The notes under the pieces were generated by a model. The model made no database searches. It saw nothing but the letters and a program-made list of their open reading frames with translations, and had not been told where the DNA came from. Made by a program: the position numbers and the translations under genes. A stretch of DNA of 64,000 bases from Baylisascaris procyonis (taxonomy: Eukaryota > Nematoda > Chromadorea > Rhabditida > Ascarididae), in assembly GCA_037389465.1 (NCBI GenBank), contig JAZARR010000146.1, forward strand, positions 2,046,001 through 2,110,000, written 5' to 3'. This document shows positions 47,382-64,000 of the stretch, one piece after another. Each line of letters begins with the position of its first letter. Positions within the stretch are counted from its first letter, which is position 1.

Positions 47382-50300
47382 ATGATGTTCGAGGCAGAGC
47401 CGAGGCAGCGCAATTTAAATTACTCGGAAACACTTGACAGGCTGCTTGGAATCGATTCCAGCAATCGTACATCACAAAGCAGTGGTGAGAAGGAAAATTT
47501 TTGTTGTAAGCTACATCATCACGTTATGCCGTACTCGGCTGCAAATTGATAACGAATAAATGATGAAGTCATTAATTGTCATTTATTTGCAAATTTAAAA
47601 TTTTATTTCTTTTCACTCGCGGTTTTCATATCGTAACGCATATTTTCACTACAAAAAAATTTCAGTTATCACTTTAAGCAAATTTTCGAGAAAGACCTGA
47701 ATACGCTTCATTCACCAATTAAGATCTCAAAAAAAAAAAAAAAAAAAACTGCAGAAAGTGTCTTCTAAAGCGATCTCCATGCGAGAAAAGGAAGCGAGCT
47801 TTTAACTGTGGAAGAAAAAAAGATTCTAGCAATATTTTAGAGACAATGGTCGCTTCATCGCAAGCAGTACAGCAGTTAGAGCGACCAGCGACAAGACATG
47901 GCCGTCACACTCTTGAAGAGCTATCCTCATCAACGAGGTCTTCCAATGACACATCGGTACTTCGATATTTCTTTATCACCAACCACCTTACAGAATCTTC
48001 TTGAGAATCTATTTCATCCTCCACCAATCATCGACGATTTGTCGTTGAGAAAATTAAGTTGTCAGTCAAATATTTATTTTTAATGTTGTCCAAAATACGA
48101 ACGAATTTCCTATGTATCGTTCTCCTCAACTGGGCGTATTTTAACACTGATGTGGCATCCAGGCTAGCCGTAACAATCATGGCCAAACAGTTGCTCATCT
48201 TGTGCTCTTTCAGTAGTTCATAAAGAGGCACGGGTTTCAATTTGCTGCAGAAAATCTTCCAGCATATTTCAGTATCTTTCTTCTGTTAGGATGGATAGGA
48301 AGTCTAAGTGAGAGTTGAGGTGAATTTATTTTCTCGAGGACTAGAAATATGGCTGATACATCTTATATGTAAGTCACAATAAGTTTTCAAATTCGATTAT
48401 TGTATAGATTTTTCTCATGCTGTTTCTTCATGCAGCCAAAGGAACACTAACGCAGTCATGTCGACGTAGGAATAGGCTCTTGAAGTTCATCGTTCATCCT
48501 CCTCTCCATCCATGAGCGCTCCGCGTAAAGATGATTCACTGGCTCTGGACCCCGGGGCCTCGCGCTCAAAGAATCCGCCACCTCTATGGGGGATTTCCTG
48601 AAACCAGGCCTTCCCTCGGGGAGCATCGCAGATTCGCTGAAACCTGTGAGAGGTGTTAAAAAACCTAGGCTTGCCCTAACAAGCTGAAAAACAATTCTTC
48701 AGGGACCGCGATGCCTTACGGAGGCATCGCAGACCTATGTATAACGCAACGATACGGCAAAATTGCAACTTTTTCAAAATTTGCTAATCCACCCCAGTTC
48801 TATGCTAAAAGAATATGGCGCAATAGCAAAAATAATGTGAAGTCGGTTCCCTGATAACATCAAGCGCTTTGTAGCCCTCCCTCCCCTCCCCGCGTTTTCG
48901 GGACTTTCAGAACACGAATTCCCTCGTGGATGCATCGCTTCCATGAAAAGCTTCCTCGCCTCCGAGAGCGATATGTTTTATTACATCACACCATTCCTTC
49001 CCCCATGCGGGGTCGTGCACTGATAAGAACTACAATTGTAATAGAGCCTTTCCAATATTCCCTGTGGGCTTTTACCTGATGCAGCGATCTGCTCGATGTG
49101 AATTGCACAATAATTGCCATTATTCTGCGCAAGAAACACGTGAAAGCTTTATCCATCGAATAGTGCTGGCACGACATGTAACAGCTGCAGCTGTTGCAAT
49201 AGTAATGGCTCCCACTCGAGCAGCATTCTTCCCTCTCTTTTAAACTAAATTCACCGCTTATTTGCATCATTATACCGAGGCAGTTCCACTGCTTCAATCA
49301 AAATTTTTGAGTGTAGCGCGAATACGGCCGAACGTTTGCTCTTTTCTAGTCGGCCTTATGTATTGCAACTATACTACAGAAAATATTTCCTGTTGAATTA
49401 ATTATTGATTGCGAGAGGTCTGAAAGGAATCCTCTTGTACGCAAAACAAGTGAAGACCCACCTCAGCAATACTAACGTGAACGCTTATTGGAATTAATGA
49501 ATACTGAAGAATAATAACTAAAGATAAACCCGGCTCTACTATCAATTTAAGCGTCTGAAACGTAAAAGATACATTTGGCTACATGCCAAGCAGCCGAAAA
49601 AATATGATAAAAGTGGATCAATTGGTCTCGAAATCAAAACTCAAGTACCTTATCTATTAACTGATAAACCGTCAGGGCTAAATTTTTTCGTGGATTTGTC
49701 CACGGAGTTCGTAAATTTAAAATTTTTCAAAATCAGGAGCGTGGTTGCTCAATTTCACAGCTACAGCCCTCCTTAGAACTAAAGGGGGCAACGCCATAAG
49801 CCAGCACTCAAGCGTATACAATCACAAACGCGCATACAAGTGTGGACCATAGCGTTTTTTTTTTGTTGCAATGCGAAGATGCCCAAAGGTCAAAAAAAAT
49901 TTTAGAATTTTTCTTGATATGAAGCTCATCTGATTGAATGGATGAGTCATACCCAAAGTAGCATACATGAAACAAACCAAAGAAAATTTGTTTATCATAG
50001 GAAGTTTTAATGCACCTCATTTTTAGGAAGGGGGCAATCACGTGGATTGCTGGCAAAGGAGTTCGGAGAACGAAATGCAGTCGAGTGATGATGACTCTAG
50101 CGAAGACGAATTCATAAAACGACTGTAAGCGTATACTTATTCTTGTGCGTTTTTTCTTACATTTATTCATCCACATTTGTTCCTGTCTTCAAAGATATCA
50201 ACTAAAGATGTGTTGAATTAAATCTCTAAGCTAGGTATAGAAGTTGAGAGTTGAGTTCCTTCGTCCACTTTTTCTTCCATTTTCTAAACAACGTACTTCC

Positions 50301-53300
50301 GGTCTCAGTGCATTGTTACTCCTCACGTTTTGGCATAATGTCGGACTCGAAGGCAATTTTTTTGATTTTCTGAATATACAACAATGAATGTGATGAATTA
50401 AGCAGGTTGGAGCCGATCATTCGTGACCGCCGGCTCCAAATAAGCTCCGTCCTCAGAAACGAGAGCTCAGGACACGTTCAAACTTTGTCATGGTTGAGTG
50501 GAGAATAGCTGAGAGCGGTGCTTCCTAAATCTGTGGAGTTTTAGCTCCTTCCACTAGAAATGCTATAGATTGCCTGCAATATACGCTAAGGAAAACAATA
50601 TACCGCTCACCATAACAACATCACTGTGTATTGCATGCGATTTCAAAACTATACTTGTGGAATGAATGGAATTGCCTGGGAGGGGAAAGGGTGGGGGCAA
50701 GGTTGAGGGAGAGAGCTTTTATGAGATGAACGAGCTTGTGCAACTTTTTACTGCTGAGAAAGAATCTACCATAAACTTCGATGAAACTTTTTTTCTAAAC
50801 CTTGTCTTCAACGCATGGCATTTACGTTTCAATGAATGGTTGATTAAAAAGCGTTCATTTGAGACAGAGAAGCTTTTGAAGCGTGAACTTTTTGTGCCGA
50901 AATATTTTACGCATTAATTCTTTCATTTGATAGATCCTGTGCTTTTCAATCCTATGTCATGGATATAATATTCTTGAAAATGCACCGGAAAACTTGTTCA
51001 GTTAATTGATAGTTACAGCAATGTTGATGTGTATAAATTAAAAGCGATGTTGCGAGAGGGTTATATGATAGTTGCTATGGCAGTACACTTTTATTCGGCG
51101 TTATATGGTTCCTCTTTATTTTTTCGCAATATTTTTAGCACTTATTTGAGCGCCTTTCAGGAATAACATCCGTCGAACTTCTGTGAAATTTGATAGCAAT
51201 AAAGCACAAACCGACAACTCTAATGGAAAAGCCTCAGCATTGCAAGCAGAAGTGAAAAAAACGGAGAGTAAGAACGATACGCGCAACAATGAAGGCACGA
51301 ATGTTTCATTCGGCATTCCAAAAAGATCAAACCTCTCAATGCATCGTTCGAGTATTAGTTCAAAATCTTCAAGTGGAAGTCGAAAGAGTTCAGCTAAAGA
51401 GAATGCAAAAATGCCAGTCAAGGTACCACCATTTCATGAATGTCATCAATGTGGGCCCATTTATTCGTTTGAAGTATTCATTTATTCTTCCTTTCTCATA
51501 AGTGTTCATTTTCGAGCTAGTTTATTTGCATATTTGCAGCACAGAAACTGCTTCAAACATCCCGTTTGATCTTTGATTCACTCTTTACTCACACCTTCGG
51601 GGCATAGTCTCAAAACTTTGTTTTCTGTGCTCTTTTTAACTTTGTTTTCTGTGCTCTTTTTAACTTTGTTTTCTGTGCTCTTTTTTCACTTGTTGTTGGG
51701 TGTGATAGAGGAATTGATATCAGCGAATGCGTCTATGGTTAATAACTTTGAAGTGCACAATTTTGTTCGAGACTTGACATTTTCATACGGTAGGGTGTTA
51801 ATTTAAACAATGAGTTAGACTAATAGACAGTGAACAATGAGTTTGTAAAAAGTGAAGATAGACGGAATTTTCCTTTCAGACCTCTTCGCATATACAGCCG
51901 ACATCGAAAGTGACGCTCAGTCGAAGGTCTTCCGCACAAAGTTCTGAAGAACATGGAGCAACGCACGTACGCTCTAACTCGGCTGACAGTGGCAGCAAGA
52001 AAAAGGTGCTCAAACCATCGAATAATAGGTGTGTAGAAGTTTTTTTCATAATCTATAATGACGTTAACTCCAAGCAACTTTTGTCACCTCGAAGTCTGCT
52101 TCATTGCAATTATGAGCATACAATTTTTCGATCTTTATATCATTAACGTCCATGGATTATAGCGTATTCTATTGAGGTGTACGGTTATCCTCCTTTTTTT
52201 TTTGATTTTTATATGTTGTCTCAAGGTGGTTTGCGTTTTTCATAAAGAAACTCGCGATATTATTGTCTGAAATACAATATAATGAGCATTCACTTTATAG
52301 CCTGCATTTTTGAGAGTAAAGGAGAGAGTGTTTTTTATTGTAAAATCATATAAAAGTATATCCTTCATTGGCTTGTTGTATTTGAGCCGACAATGTGACT
52401 TCAAAAATTTGTTGCAGCATTAATTTCAGAAAACAAGATAAGATCATCGAGCAACAACCGTTCAAATCAACTCTTGCCGGTTTATCGAACGATGATAAAT
52501 CTACGCATGAGGTATGTAATACTACCAGAATTGATGTATTGAGTGAATTATTTTGATTTTCTATTGATACTGTTTAGAGTATGTGCAAAGTTTTTTTAAA
52601 ACCTCTACTATGACCGATAAGTGAGACAATACTTTGATGCTTAGTTACTTGTTAGTTTGTTGCTTTGGTGCTTTTAAAAGTGACAAAGATTTTTTTTTTT
52701 TTTTTTTTTTTTGAAGGTCTTTTATGCCCTATACTTTATCGTGTAGCAGAAGTGAAGCGCGCATCATATGGTTACATGTTGCAACAATTATTCAAGCAAT
52801 GTTATCGGCATAAATAGATGGAAACAAAACTCCGGATTTGAAATGACAATTTGTTTCGAAACTATGCAATAAAATGTAGAATTATATTTTAGTGATTTAT
52901 GAAATTTCCCACTCAAACTTATGAATCACTTTTCTCGATTTTATGTTCTTAGATTTTTTATGTTTTCACTCAAACAATGATTGAAATTTAAGTGTTTTCT
53001 TTCCAGAAAATTTCACTGTCATAGCTCTATTCACAGTTTTGAAAACTATTCTTTCTTCCTCTTCGAGGACTACTTCCACAAATGTGACGCAACTCGTTAT
53101 GCATAGAAATGAATGTACTTCGAAGGCGATGTGAAAATTTTCCTTAAATAGCCACTCAGTGAAAATGTTCGATCACATGGGAACGCTTGCAATTTATGAT
53201 CGTTTCGAATGAGATTTTCAATCATTACTCCCTCTATTGCTATGCGCACAGAAAAACGACGAAAAAAAAAAAAACGCTGAGTGGCGAATTCTACATGAAT

Positions 53301-56300
53301 GCCCATGAATGGAGTAGCGACGTTGGACATCAAATTCTTGACAGTGCGGATGTGGAATGCATCCGCTCAATGGACATACTGAGTTAAAATGCGCTTTAGT
53401 TCATGCAATGAGAGCCTCAATTACTTCACATTGTTGTGATTCTGTTGCAGTTGATAATCGTCTCTTTTAAATTTCGCAAATCCATCATTGAGACATTATT
53501 CCTATATAGCTGCATATTAATCGCGAAAACTCTGTTTGATTCATTTGGAATGTTTTTTAGCAGAAAATTCGTTGATTCTTTGGCTGTTGCATTATTCTAG
53601 TATAGGATTTTTTAGTGCTGAGTTTTTGCTGCTGAAGTCAAAGCCTGATTACTGAAGTAATCGAATGCTATTGTAGACGAACGAACTTCACCTGATTTTA
53701 TCTCTACGTTAGTGTTTCTATTTCGAAAGGAAAAGAGTTCTGGTTGGAAAAAAAACGAAATAAATAGGTCACTACAATAAATTCTTCATTCCAATTTTCG
53801 TTATCAATGTTTTGATTTTCTAGAGATGGCTTAACGAGAAACGAGTGCAAGAACAAGAAAGACGAAAAGAAATGAAGGAGAAAGAGGAAGAGCAAAAACG
53901 GGTTCGCATTTTCTACTTGTTTATACACCACCACTAAAGAAGAACCAGACAAAGTAGTACAAAACAAAATTTCAACTAGTATGTTACGTTCGTTATTCTG
54001 GTGTTCATGTGCATATAGTCATGGGAGGGTAGAAATTCCAATAATCCTACATATTGTCACAAATCTTGAGGCATCCATAGCAACATTTTGCATTTTTCAC
54101 TGAGATCGTACCATTTTAAGTGATTCATTATGTTGTACAATCAGCGAACAAGAGATTAAATCAAGCAAACGACTGCATCAATTTTTCTTTGCTAGGTGAT
54201 GAGAAAAAAAACTCCCTTCAAGAGTGCTCAACTTGATTTCTCAGAAGAAAATCGGAAAACTTTTCTCCACATCAATGAGACTTTGAAATGCTGTCCATGC
54301 GCTAGTGATGCGTTCAGGGTCTCAAGCTGTATAAAATACCTCTTTGATGTGTGATGGGTTAATTTTCATTGAGAGAGTGCTCACCCTGATTTTTTTAAAC
54401 ATCTATCATTCTGTGTCATACGTTGCCTATTTGTTGAAAATTCCAAAAGAGATCCTCACTCTTAATGAAGCACTGAGTAAGTGTTGTGCGTTTCACATAG
54501 TTGTATTCGTGCAGGTATTCTCGATTGTACAATATGTGCTTTGCTCAGATACGCGATGAAAGGAAGAAAGAGGCGGAAAAATCGTTCAATAATTGGAAGG
54601 AGAAAACTGATGCATTAATTAATGAGAAAAGGAGACTGGAAAAGGAAAAAGCAGAGGCACTGAGAAAGGAACAAGAAGAAGAGAAACAGCGGAAGCGTAT
54701 CGAATCCGAAAAGGTGATATTCAGTGTTTCACAAGGTGTAATCAAATGTTATTAGCAGTTTCTTCTAAGTGAAAAACAGAGATCTTTTCTTGTCCGAAAA
54801 ACTGCTTATTTTTGTTTCAATGCTAATGTTTTTTTTTTAGATTTCCCGAAACAGAACAGTTAAAGAATTGGTCCTGTAGTCTATACTTTACGATAACGAT
54901 TAAGGAGATATTTCAAAAATGTTCTTCAGAAGTCTTTCTGTAGAATTTTAAAGGAATCCAAAGAGTCACTTAGAAGGCCAGTGCGACTGTATGGCTAATC
55001 TCTTAGAATTCGAGACGCTTGTGCTTACTCATCTTAAAGGTTCAGACATTCGAAGCGTGGAAGAAAGAGCGAACACGACAAATATCCGCGAACAAAAGTA
55101 TGATGAAAAGAAAAGAAGAAGCACAGAAGAGGAAGGCTGAAGAAGAAGCAGCTATTAAACGAAAGGAAGCTGAGAAGGCTTTCCGAGCATGGTATGAGTT
55201 AAGAATGATTTTACTCGACTAGAGTTCACTTCTTTTGCTGAGTGAGAAGCAGGTGAAAGCTTCTCGGATGGATGTAGCAATCTATAGCACTACGGTTACC
55301 TACCAACATGAGATTGTTTCTGGCGTTTATGTTGTCACATTGTTTAGTACTTTGGGCATGTCATAGTATTCCAAGACATACAACTGGAGCGATGGATGTT
55401 ATTGGAGTACAGTAACGTGGACGTCATTTGTGATAGCGTTAACAAACCGCAGGAATAGAAATCGCACTGACTTTGATAGCGTAAACAGCGTAGAATAGCG
55501 TAAAATTGTGATAGCGTGATAACGTAAACAAAAAATTGTGATAGTGTAAAATGTGATAACGAAAAATAACTTTTGATTGGAAGTTTGCCACAGCTAAGCA
55601 ACACCAAGTGTGAGTGCTCTATGGTATGTCATTTGTCGGATACTTCAAGTGCATCACTTGGATAGGTCCACGTAATAGTTTTTCACCTGGCAATTCAATG
55701 CATCCGTGGCTGCAAAAGGTGGATGAAGGGGCTTTTCGTACTGAAACGATAAAGAACGTCGTTTGTTTGGAGTTTTATGTAGCACTGTGGTAGTTGATTT
55801 CTGCATTATGCGGCTAGCTGTTTGAATGGCTCAGCTGAGCATTAAGTCAGTCATAAAGTTTTCACGACTTTTGACACTTCCATATTTGAGACTGTTTTTA
55901 TTGCTTTGAGGAACTTGTTAGAGATCATCTTCCTCTTTTGGTGAGCTCACAATTTTTCTTTGAAAAGTCGGTCGTTTTGCTGAAATTCCTATGTTTTCAA
56001 GGTGTTTTCACATGAACTTAAAAAAGTAGTTTTCGAAATATCACACTACGCGAATTTAAAATTGGTCATCGAGTTGGGAGAGCAAGACGGAATAAGCAGC
56101 TATGTTACCCATGACGCCATTCGAAGAGAAAAAACAATGCAACAATAGTTCGTAAAGTCCATTTGCGGAACCATAAGTCTTGAAGGTGGTTCCTTAGCAG
56201 TCAGCTGTCACTGGATGTCGAGTATCGGTTGAAAGAGTTGTTTGAAGCAGATGAGACGCCGACTGGTGAGAACTTAGCGTAGCAGTATAGCAACTCATGC

Positions 56301-57619
56301 TAAGGTGTGGAGTTGGATGCGCGCACTAGACGAGAAAAAAAAGCTGTTTATTTGGGCACCTCTTAAACTAGCAAAGAATCGAATGACCTTGTACGTTGAT
56401 GTTGCTGTTATTGCAAAAGAAGACCTATTCTTTTAGGATCACAGTGTGATGTGAAATGAAAAGTTAGTCCCATGGGGCAACGGCAAGAGAACTAGGAAGA
56501 ATTGGAGGCTTTCTAACAGCTCCTCGACTCGGATGACCAATTTTTTTGTTAATGGTATTAACTTCTTTGTTTCTCGCTGCTGAGAATGTGCCAAACTTAG
56601 TGATGCTTACTTCGATAAAAATGCTGAGTTTGAGCTGAGTTATGCTTCTTTGAGTCGATAGCACAAAACTTGTGAAACTTTCTGACTGATCCAATGTGTG
56701 AGGGTGGAAGGAAAACTTTGCCCATCGGTTCTAAACTGCCCAACAATAAAAAATTAAAGGTGTGAAGAGAAACGAGCAAAAGAAATTGAGACGTTAAGGC
56801 GAAATATGGAATCAAGAAGAACTCAAGAGACGCAGAGTCGCAACGAGAGGGAATACAAGGACGCTCTCGCAAAAGAAGCTTACGATCTTTGGCTTCAGAT
56901 GAAGGTAAATTGCCAAGAAATTTTGTTATAAAACAAAGGTGACGTAGATTAGAAATGCTGCATAGCTTGAGGATCATTTGAGACTTGGTTGCTATGATAG
57001 CGCTCAGATGGATAGTGCTTTACGCCTTAAGCCCAAAGATGAAAGGTCTGACTGCTATGAACGAAATATCTAGCTGTTCCCTCATGCTTATTGTATTTCG
57101 ACTGACGTCACTTCATGCTGAAGCTGAAGTAACAATTCATTTGGATTTTCGGTCAATAAGCAGTCACTATTGGCAGTGCTCGACGAAACAGTGCTCCATG
57201 CAGTGGGTCAAACCAAACTTCGAATATCGCATTTTCATTCCTGCTATAAATACCACATTTCTATTCCTGTGTTAACGGAGATGCACATAAGTAACTCTCC
57301 AAAGCGCATTTCGTGCATGCATTATTTATCATGATCCACAGAACTTATAATTAATCTATTTTTATAAAGCAAACCAATATAGAGATTTTTAAGATCATAG
57401 GATATTCAGGAAAGAGAGCGCGCATGTGCAAGTTCGTTGCACGGACGCATTCTTCGATTCGAAGATGAGGCGCGTGGGCGTTGGCCAATCCCCTGGATTC
57501 CTCCTAGCAACACAGTTCCTCGAAAGTTCACTCCCGCAGGACGCAGAAGGCAGTCAACCAAAACGGCCAATCATCGTAATTTGATGGCTGTCGTACGATC
57601 CAGATCTGCACATCGGTGA
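47382..57619 (+). CDS. CCDC34-like coiled-coil protein, complete, 11 exons, 521 aa
   Basis: Exons: 47382-47484, 47841-47956, 50027-50124, 51161-51422, 51880-52028, 52418-52511 (or from 52430), 53824-53901, 54549-54713, 55046-55191, 56760-56904, 57410-57619; all phases agree. Residues 1-260 are polar and Ser-rich, probably disordered, with an acidic patch (SSDDDSSEDEFIK) near 95-105. Residues 275-452 form a highly charged coiled coil carrying [FY]-x-x-W at W316, W360, W404 and W448, exactly 44 apart, plus W276. The tail has PIPWIPPSNTVPRKF and ends basic. Repeated [FY]xxW coiled coil followed by a P-W-P-P segment is the layout of CCDC34, a vertebrate centrosome and sperm-flagellum protein; a MAP9-like protein is the alternative. 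No enzymatic residues. Intron 9 carries a mariner remnant. Confidence 0.8.
48480..48970. other. GC-rich island in intron 2 of the coiled-coil gene, with hairpin
   Basis: About 490 bases clearly richer in GC than the intron around it. The word CATCGC recurs (48627, 48725, 48935), and one copy forms a perfect hairpin, GCGATGCCT / AGGCATCGC with a 5-base loop (48708-48730). There is no long open frame. It may be the remnant of a repeat family or a structured RNA. Confidence 0.4.
51614..51685. repeat. Tandem repeat, 3 x 24 bp
   Basis: Three head-to-tail copies of a 24-base unit (AACTTTGTTTTCTGTGC + TCTTTTT) in intron 4 of the coiled-coil gene. The copies are essentially identical, suggesting recent expansion. 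Confidence 0.9.
55429..55565. repeat. Degenerate short repeat, GATAGCGTAA-like
   Basis: About seven imperfect copies of a unit close to TGATAGCGTAAA, irregularly spaced, in intron 9 of the coiled-coil gene. Confidence 0.6.
55842..56693 (+). mobile_element. Degenerate mariner-family DNA transposon
   Basis: The left end (TCAGTCATAAAGTTTTCACG) and the right end, read in reverse (TCAGTCAGAAAGTTTCACA), match over about 30 bases, so both terminal inverted repeats are present. Between them, in shifting frames with stops, are mariner transposase fragments: EFKIGHRVGRARRN, REKTMQQ.FVKS ... SLEGG, a helix-turn-helix-like EYRLKELFEADETPTGENLA, and KKLFIWAPLKLAKNRMTLY, VAVIAKEDLFF, matching the family's W-x-P-x-x-L...R...LL.R...E.F.D. 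At about 850 bp it is shorter than the usual 1.3 kb; the DDD catalytic part is largely lost. Dead element, same orientation as the host gene, inside its intron 9. Confidence 0.78.
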
Positions 57620-58852
57620 ATAGTGCTGTTGAGTGCTACCCATAATAGATATCAAAGCGAAATCACCAAAGTCATCCTTGATGGTCACTAAAAAACGAAG
57701 AATCTTCCGAAATTTCTATTGTCTTTTTTCATAAACAGTCTTTGACATGTTTTATTGTGTATGGAAATGCTATGGTCCGAGAACTGAATCACATCTGTTA
57801 TAACGCCAAGCGCATACAGCCCAAATAAGGAATCTCTGTAACATATAGCACAAAGTTTATGACATTTAGAATAAATTTTCGTAACACTTAACACAAAATT
57901 CTCAAAAAATGACCGTTGTTGAGTGTTGCGGATAAAAAAGATTCCATGTATAGAAACCGATATAACAAATGATTTCGAGCGACTAATAGATAGCATAGCG
58001 TTGAATAAATCATCGCATCCCGCAACCTTATTGAGCAACAAGAAGCTAATAATACAATTTAGTAAATTAAATCTATTCGAACTAATTCCTCGCACTAAAA
58101 TGGACGGAAAAAATGGGATTGAATGAGAAAGTGGAGGTACATTGTATTGCGATGAAATATAGAATAAAGCAACATCATGAACTTTCTGCAGAAAGAGTGT
58201 AAACGGTGCAGTAAGATGGTTTTATACAATGTGCACTGTAATTCTTCACGTGTGGTTATTAGGCGTTTCATGAATAATGCTAAAAAAACACCTTCACTTC
58301 ATACAAAACGCATAATTGCATTTCTGTTGCATCTGTCACTAATTTTGGCTTGCAAATAACATTTGGGAGGATTCAAAGTAAAATTACGCTGGCCAAACTT
58401 TCAGCATATTTGAGCACAAATATTTTGTGTAAAATTTGCATATTCAGGTATATTGCTGCTGTCGGAGAAACCTGAAGTATAATAGCAAAAACAAAATATA
58501 ATAACACGTCAAGTTCCCAAGCTTGAACATTGCATGAAGTTTCGAGTGAGAGTTGTAGCAAATCATTTCTGTCATATGTGGTGATAACTTCAGCAGGTCT
58601 GAAGTCACAGTGGAAAAAGTTGGTGAAAAGCTTTCATTTTGTCTATATTCATGACGAGACGGAGTGCAATGCTGAGCTTCTTGAGCTTCGGTGTCTGAAT
58701 TTATAACCTTGGTTTTCAACCAGCTGATGGCACAAAAACTGCAGTTACCTGTTTTTCGTTTTTTTTACGGCCCGTACACTGCATACCTTGCACCGATTAT
58801 CGATTTCCTTCAAGAACGATCAGTGAAGAGCATTACTGCAGTTGTGGAGACG
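57620..58852. other. Spacer between coiled-coil and glucosylceramidase genes
   Basis: Holds the 3' UTR of the former; AATAAA hexamers at about 57870, 58004 and 58163 are candidate poly(A) signals. The minus strand is open for 135 codons (57688-58095) but starts at GTG and has Ile/Phe-rich chance-like composition. Confidence 0.45.
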
Positions 58853-63129
<4,277 letters not shown>

Positions 63130-64000
63130 GTAAGCTTTCTGATATTAAACACCTATAGTACGTAACTGTGGCCATTTTATCAACTACTGTTACGACTGTC
63201 CATAGATGCATCCTTGCGCTTCTTCGAATCGCGCTGGATATAGGCTTAAACTGCTCCGAGAGTACCCGAAACATTGAAATATTAATAAAGAAGATTGTCA
63301 TTGGGAAATTATAGTGCCCAGGCTCCAAGAAGAGAAGGAAAGGGCATAAGATTTCCATCATTTATGAAAGTTGGCGAATGAGAGATCATAAAGGGAAGAG
63401 CCCGCTTTGTGATCGATCTATTTCATTCAGTTGGCATTGTCTATTTCGATGGGCATTATTGATCGAACGGAGTACTGCCCACACAGTTTCTACTCACACA
63501 GTTTCAAAATGAGTACTGTCCATTGAGGGTTTCATTTGGCAACATTACTATTCGTTTTTACTCCTAATGGTTTCTTGAAAATGGTGCGTTGATGTTACAC
63601 TAATCATCGAACATTCTTTACAAGCTTCTTGCTTTGCGCAAGCATGAGATTTGCTTTGAAATAACAGCGCGAAGGCTAACAGCCTGGGGATTAAGGGTTC
63701 GTTTATTACTGTTCATGCAGATTCGCATTGCAAGTTGTTCAATAATCCCTGCAATGAAAACTTTGAAAAAAAGTTCAAATTTAAACAGAGATGCGGTTTT
63801 ATAGATGGCCGAATGCCTAAATCGGGCAATATCGGCTTGGCTATGAATTTTCAGAAACAAATTCGGTTGGAAGTATGATAAACGCTTATCTGAAGTTTAT
63901 TAAATTTTGCGAATGATTTGTCTATGCCGATTACATCATTGTTCTGCTTTTTTGGACTTGAAAAACTATCATTCGCTCTTTGGATGCATTCAGTGTGGAT
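63130..64000. other. Intron 7 of the glucosylceramidase, continuing past the edge
   Basis: Starts at donor ATC|GTAAGC. No further exon with the expected H-W-Y or nucleophile motifs is visible before the window ends. Confidence 0.55.

Noticed and set aside
48986..49297. 103-codon minus-strand frame with Cys/Ser-rich part
   Set aside because: In an intron of the coiled-coil gene, starts with a plausible ATG but has no splice context, signal peptide or recognisable motif.
49808..50176. 122-codon minus-strand frame
   Set aside because: Antisense to exon 3 of the coiled-coil gene, which has matching splice sites and phase.
57688..58095. 135-codon minus-strand frame
   Set aside because: Begins at GTG, overlaps the probable 3' UTR of the coiled-coil gene, Ile/Phe-rich without recognisable motif.

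Overview
The window looks like nuclear DNA of a nematode. It is AT-rich, its introns run from 0.15 to 5.5 kb with mostly TTTCAG-type acceptors, and its genes are animal signalling, glycan and lysosomal genes. The long introns would fit an ascarid-type clade III worm better than Caenorhabditis or Trichuris, but the species cannot be named from the sequence. No tRNA, rRNA, CRISPR or bacterial-type features were seen.

Four genes are reconstructed exon by exon with consistent reading phases. (1) A complete nine-exon Wnt ligand on + (11749-24220, 386 aa) with a GC-AG intron. (2) The whole catalytic domain of a GT43 beta-1,3-glucuronosyltransferase on - (26531-30970); its N-terminal anchor exons are not securely found. 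(3) A complete eleven-exon coiled-coil protein on + (47382-57619, 521 aa), CCDC34-like, with Trp residues exactly 44 apart. (4) The 5' part of a lysosomal glucosylceramidase on + (58853-63129), which runs off the right edge before the nucleophile exon.

Between and left of these lie weaker candidates. They include two paralogous orphan exons at 0.4-1.5 kb (-), a small secreted Cys peptide at 7.5 kb (-), an orphan terminal exon at 10.2 kb (+), a two-exon secreted Cys-rich protein at 36.3-39.8 kb (-) with a faint resemblance to the DSL region of Notch ligands, an exon at 37.5 kb (+), and a two-exon orphan gene at 43.5-44.1 kb (-). Several were found only as stop-free exons without a usable ATG.

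Mobile and repeat content is modest. A degenerate mariner copy (about 850 bp, both inverted ends recognisable) sits in intron 9 of the coiled-coil gene. There is an (AT)48 tract in a glucosylceramidase intron, a 3 x 24 bp tandem repeat, a GC-rich island with a perfect hairpin, and a recurring set of C/T- or G/A-only tracts spread over the window. The four main genes share no obvious pathway. Wnt and the glucuronosyltransferase, if the latter acts in the proteoglycan linker, are convergent neighbours that both act through the secretory route.
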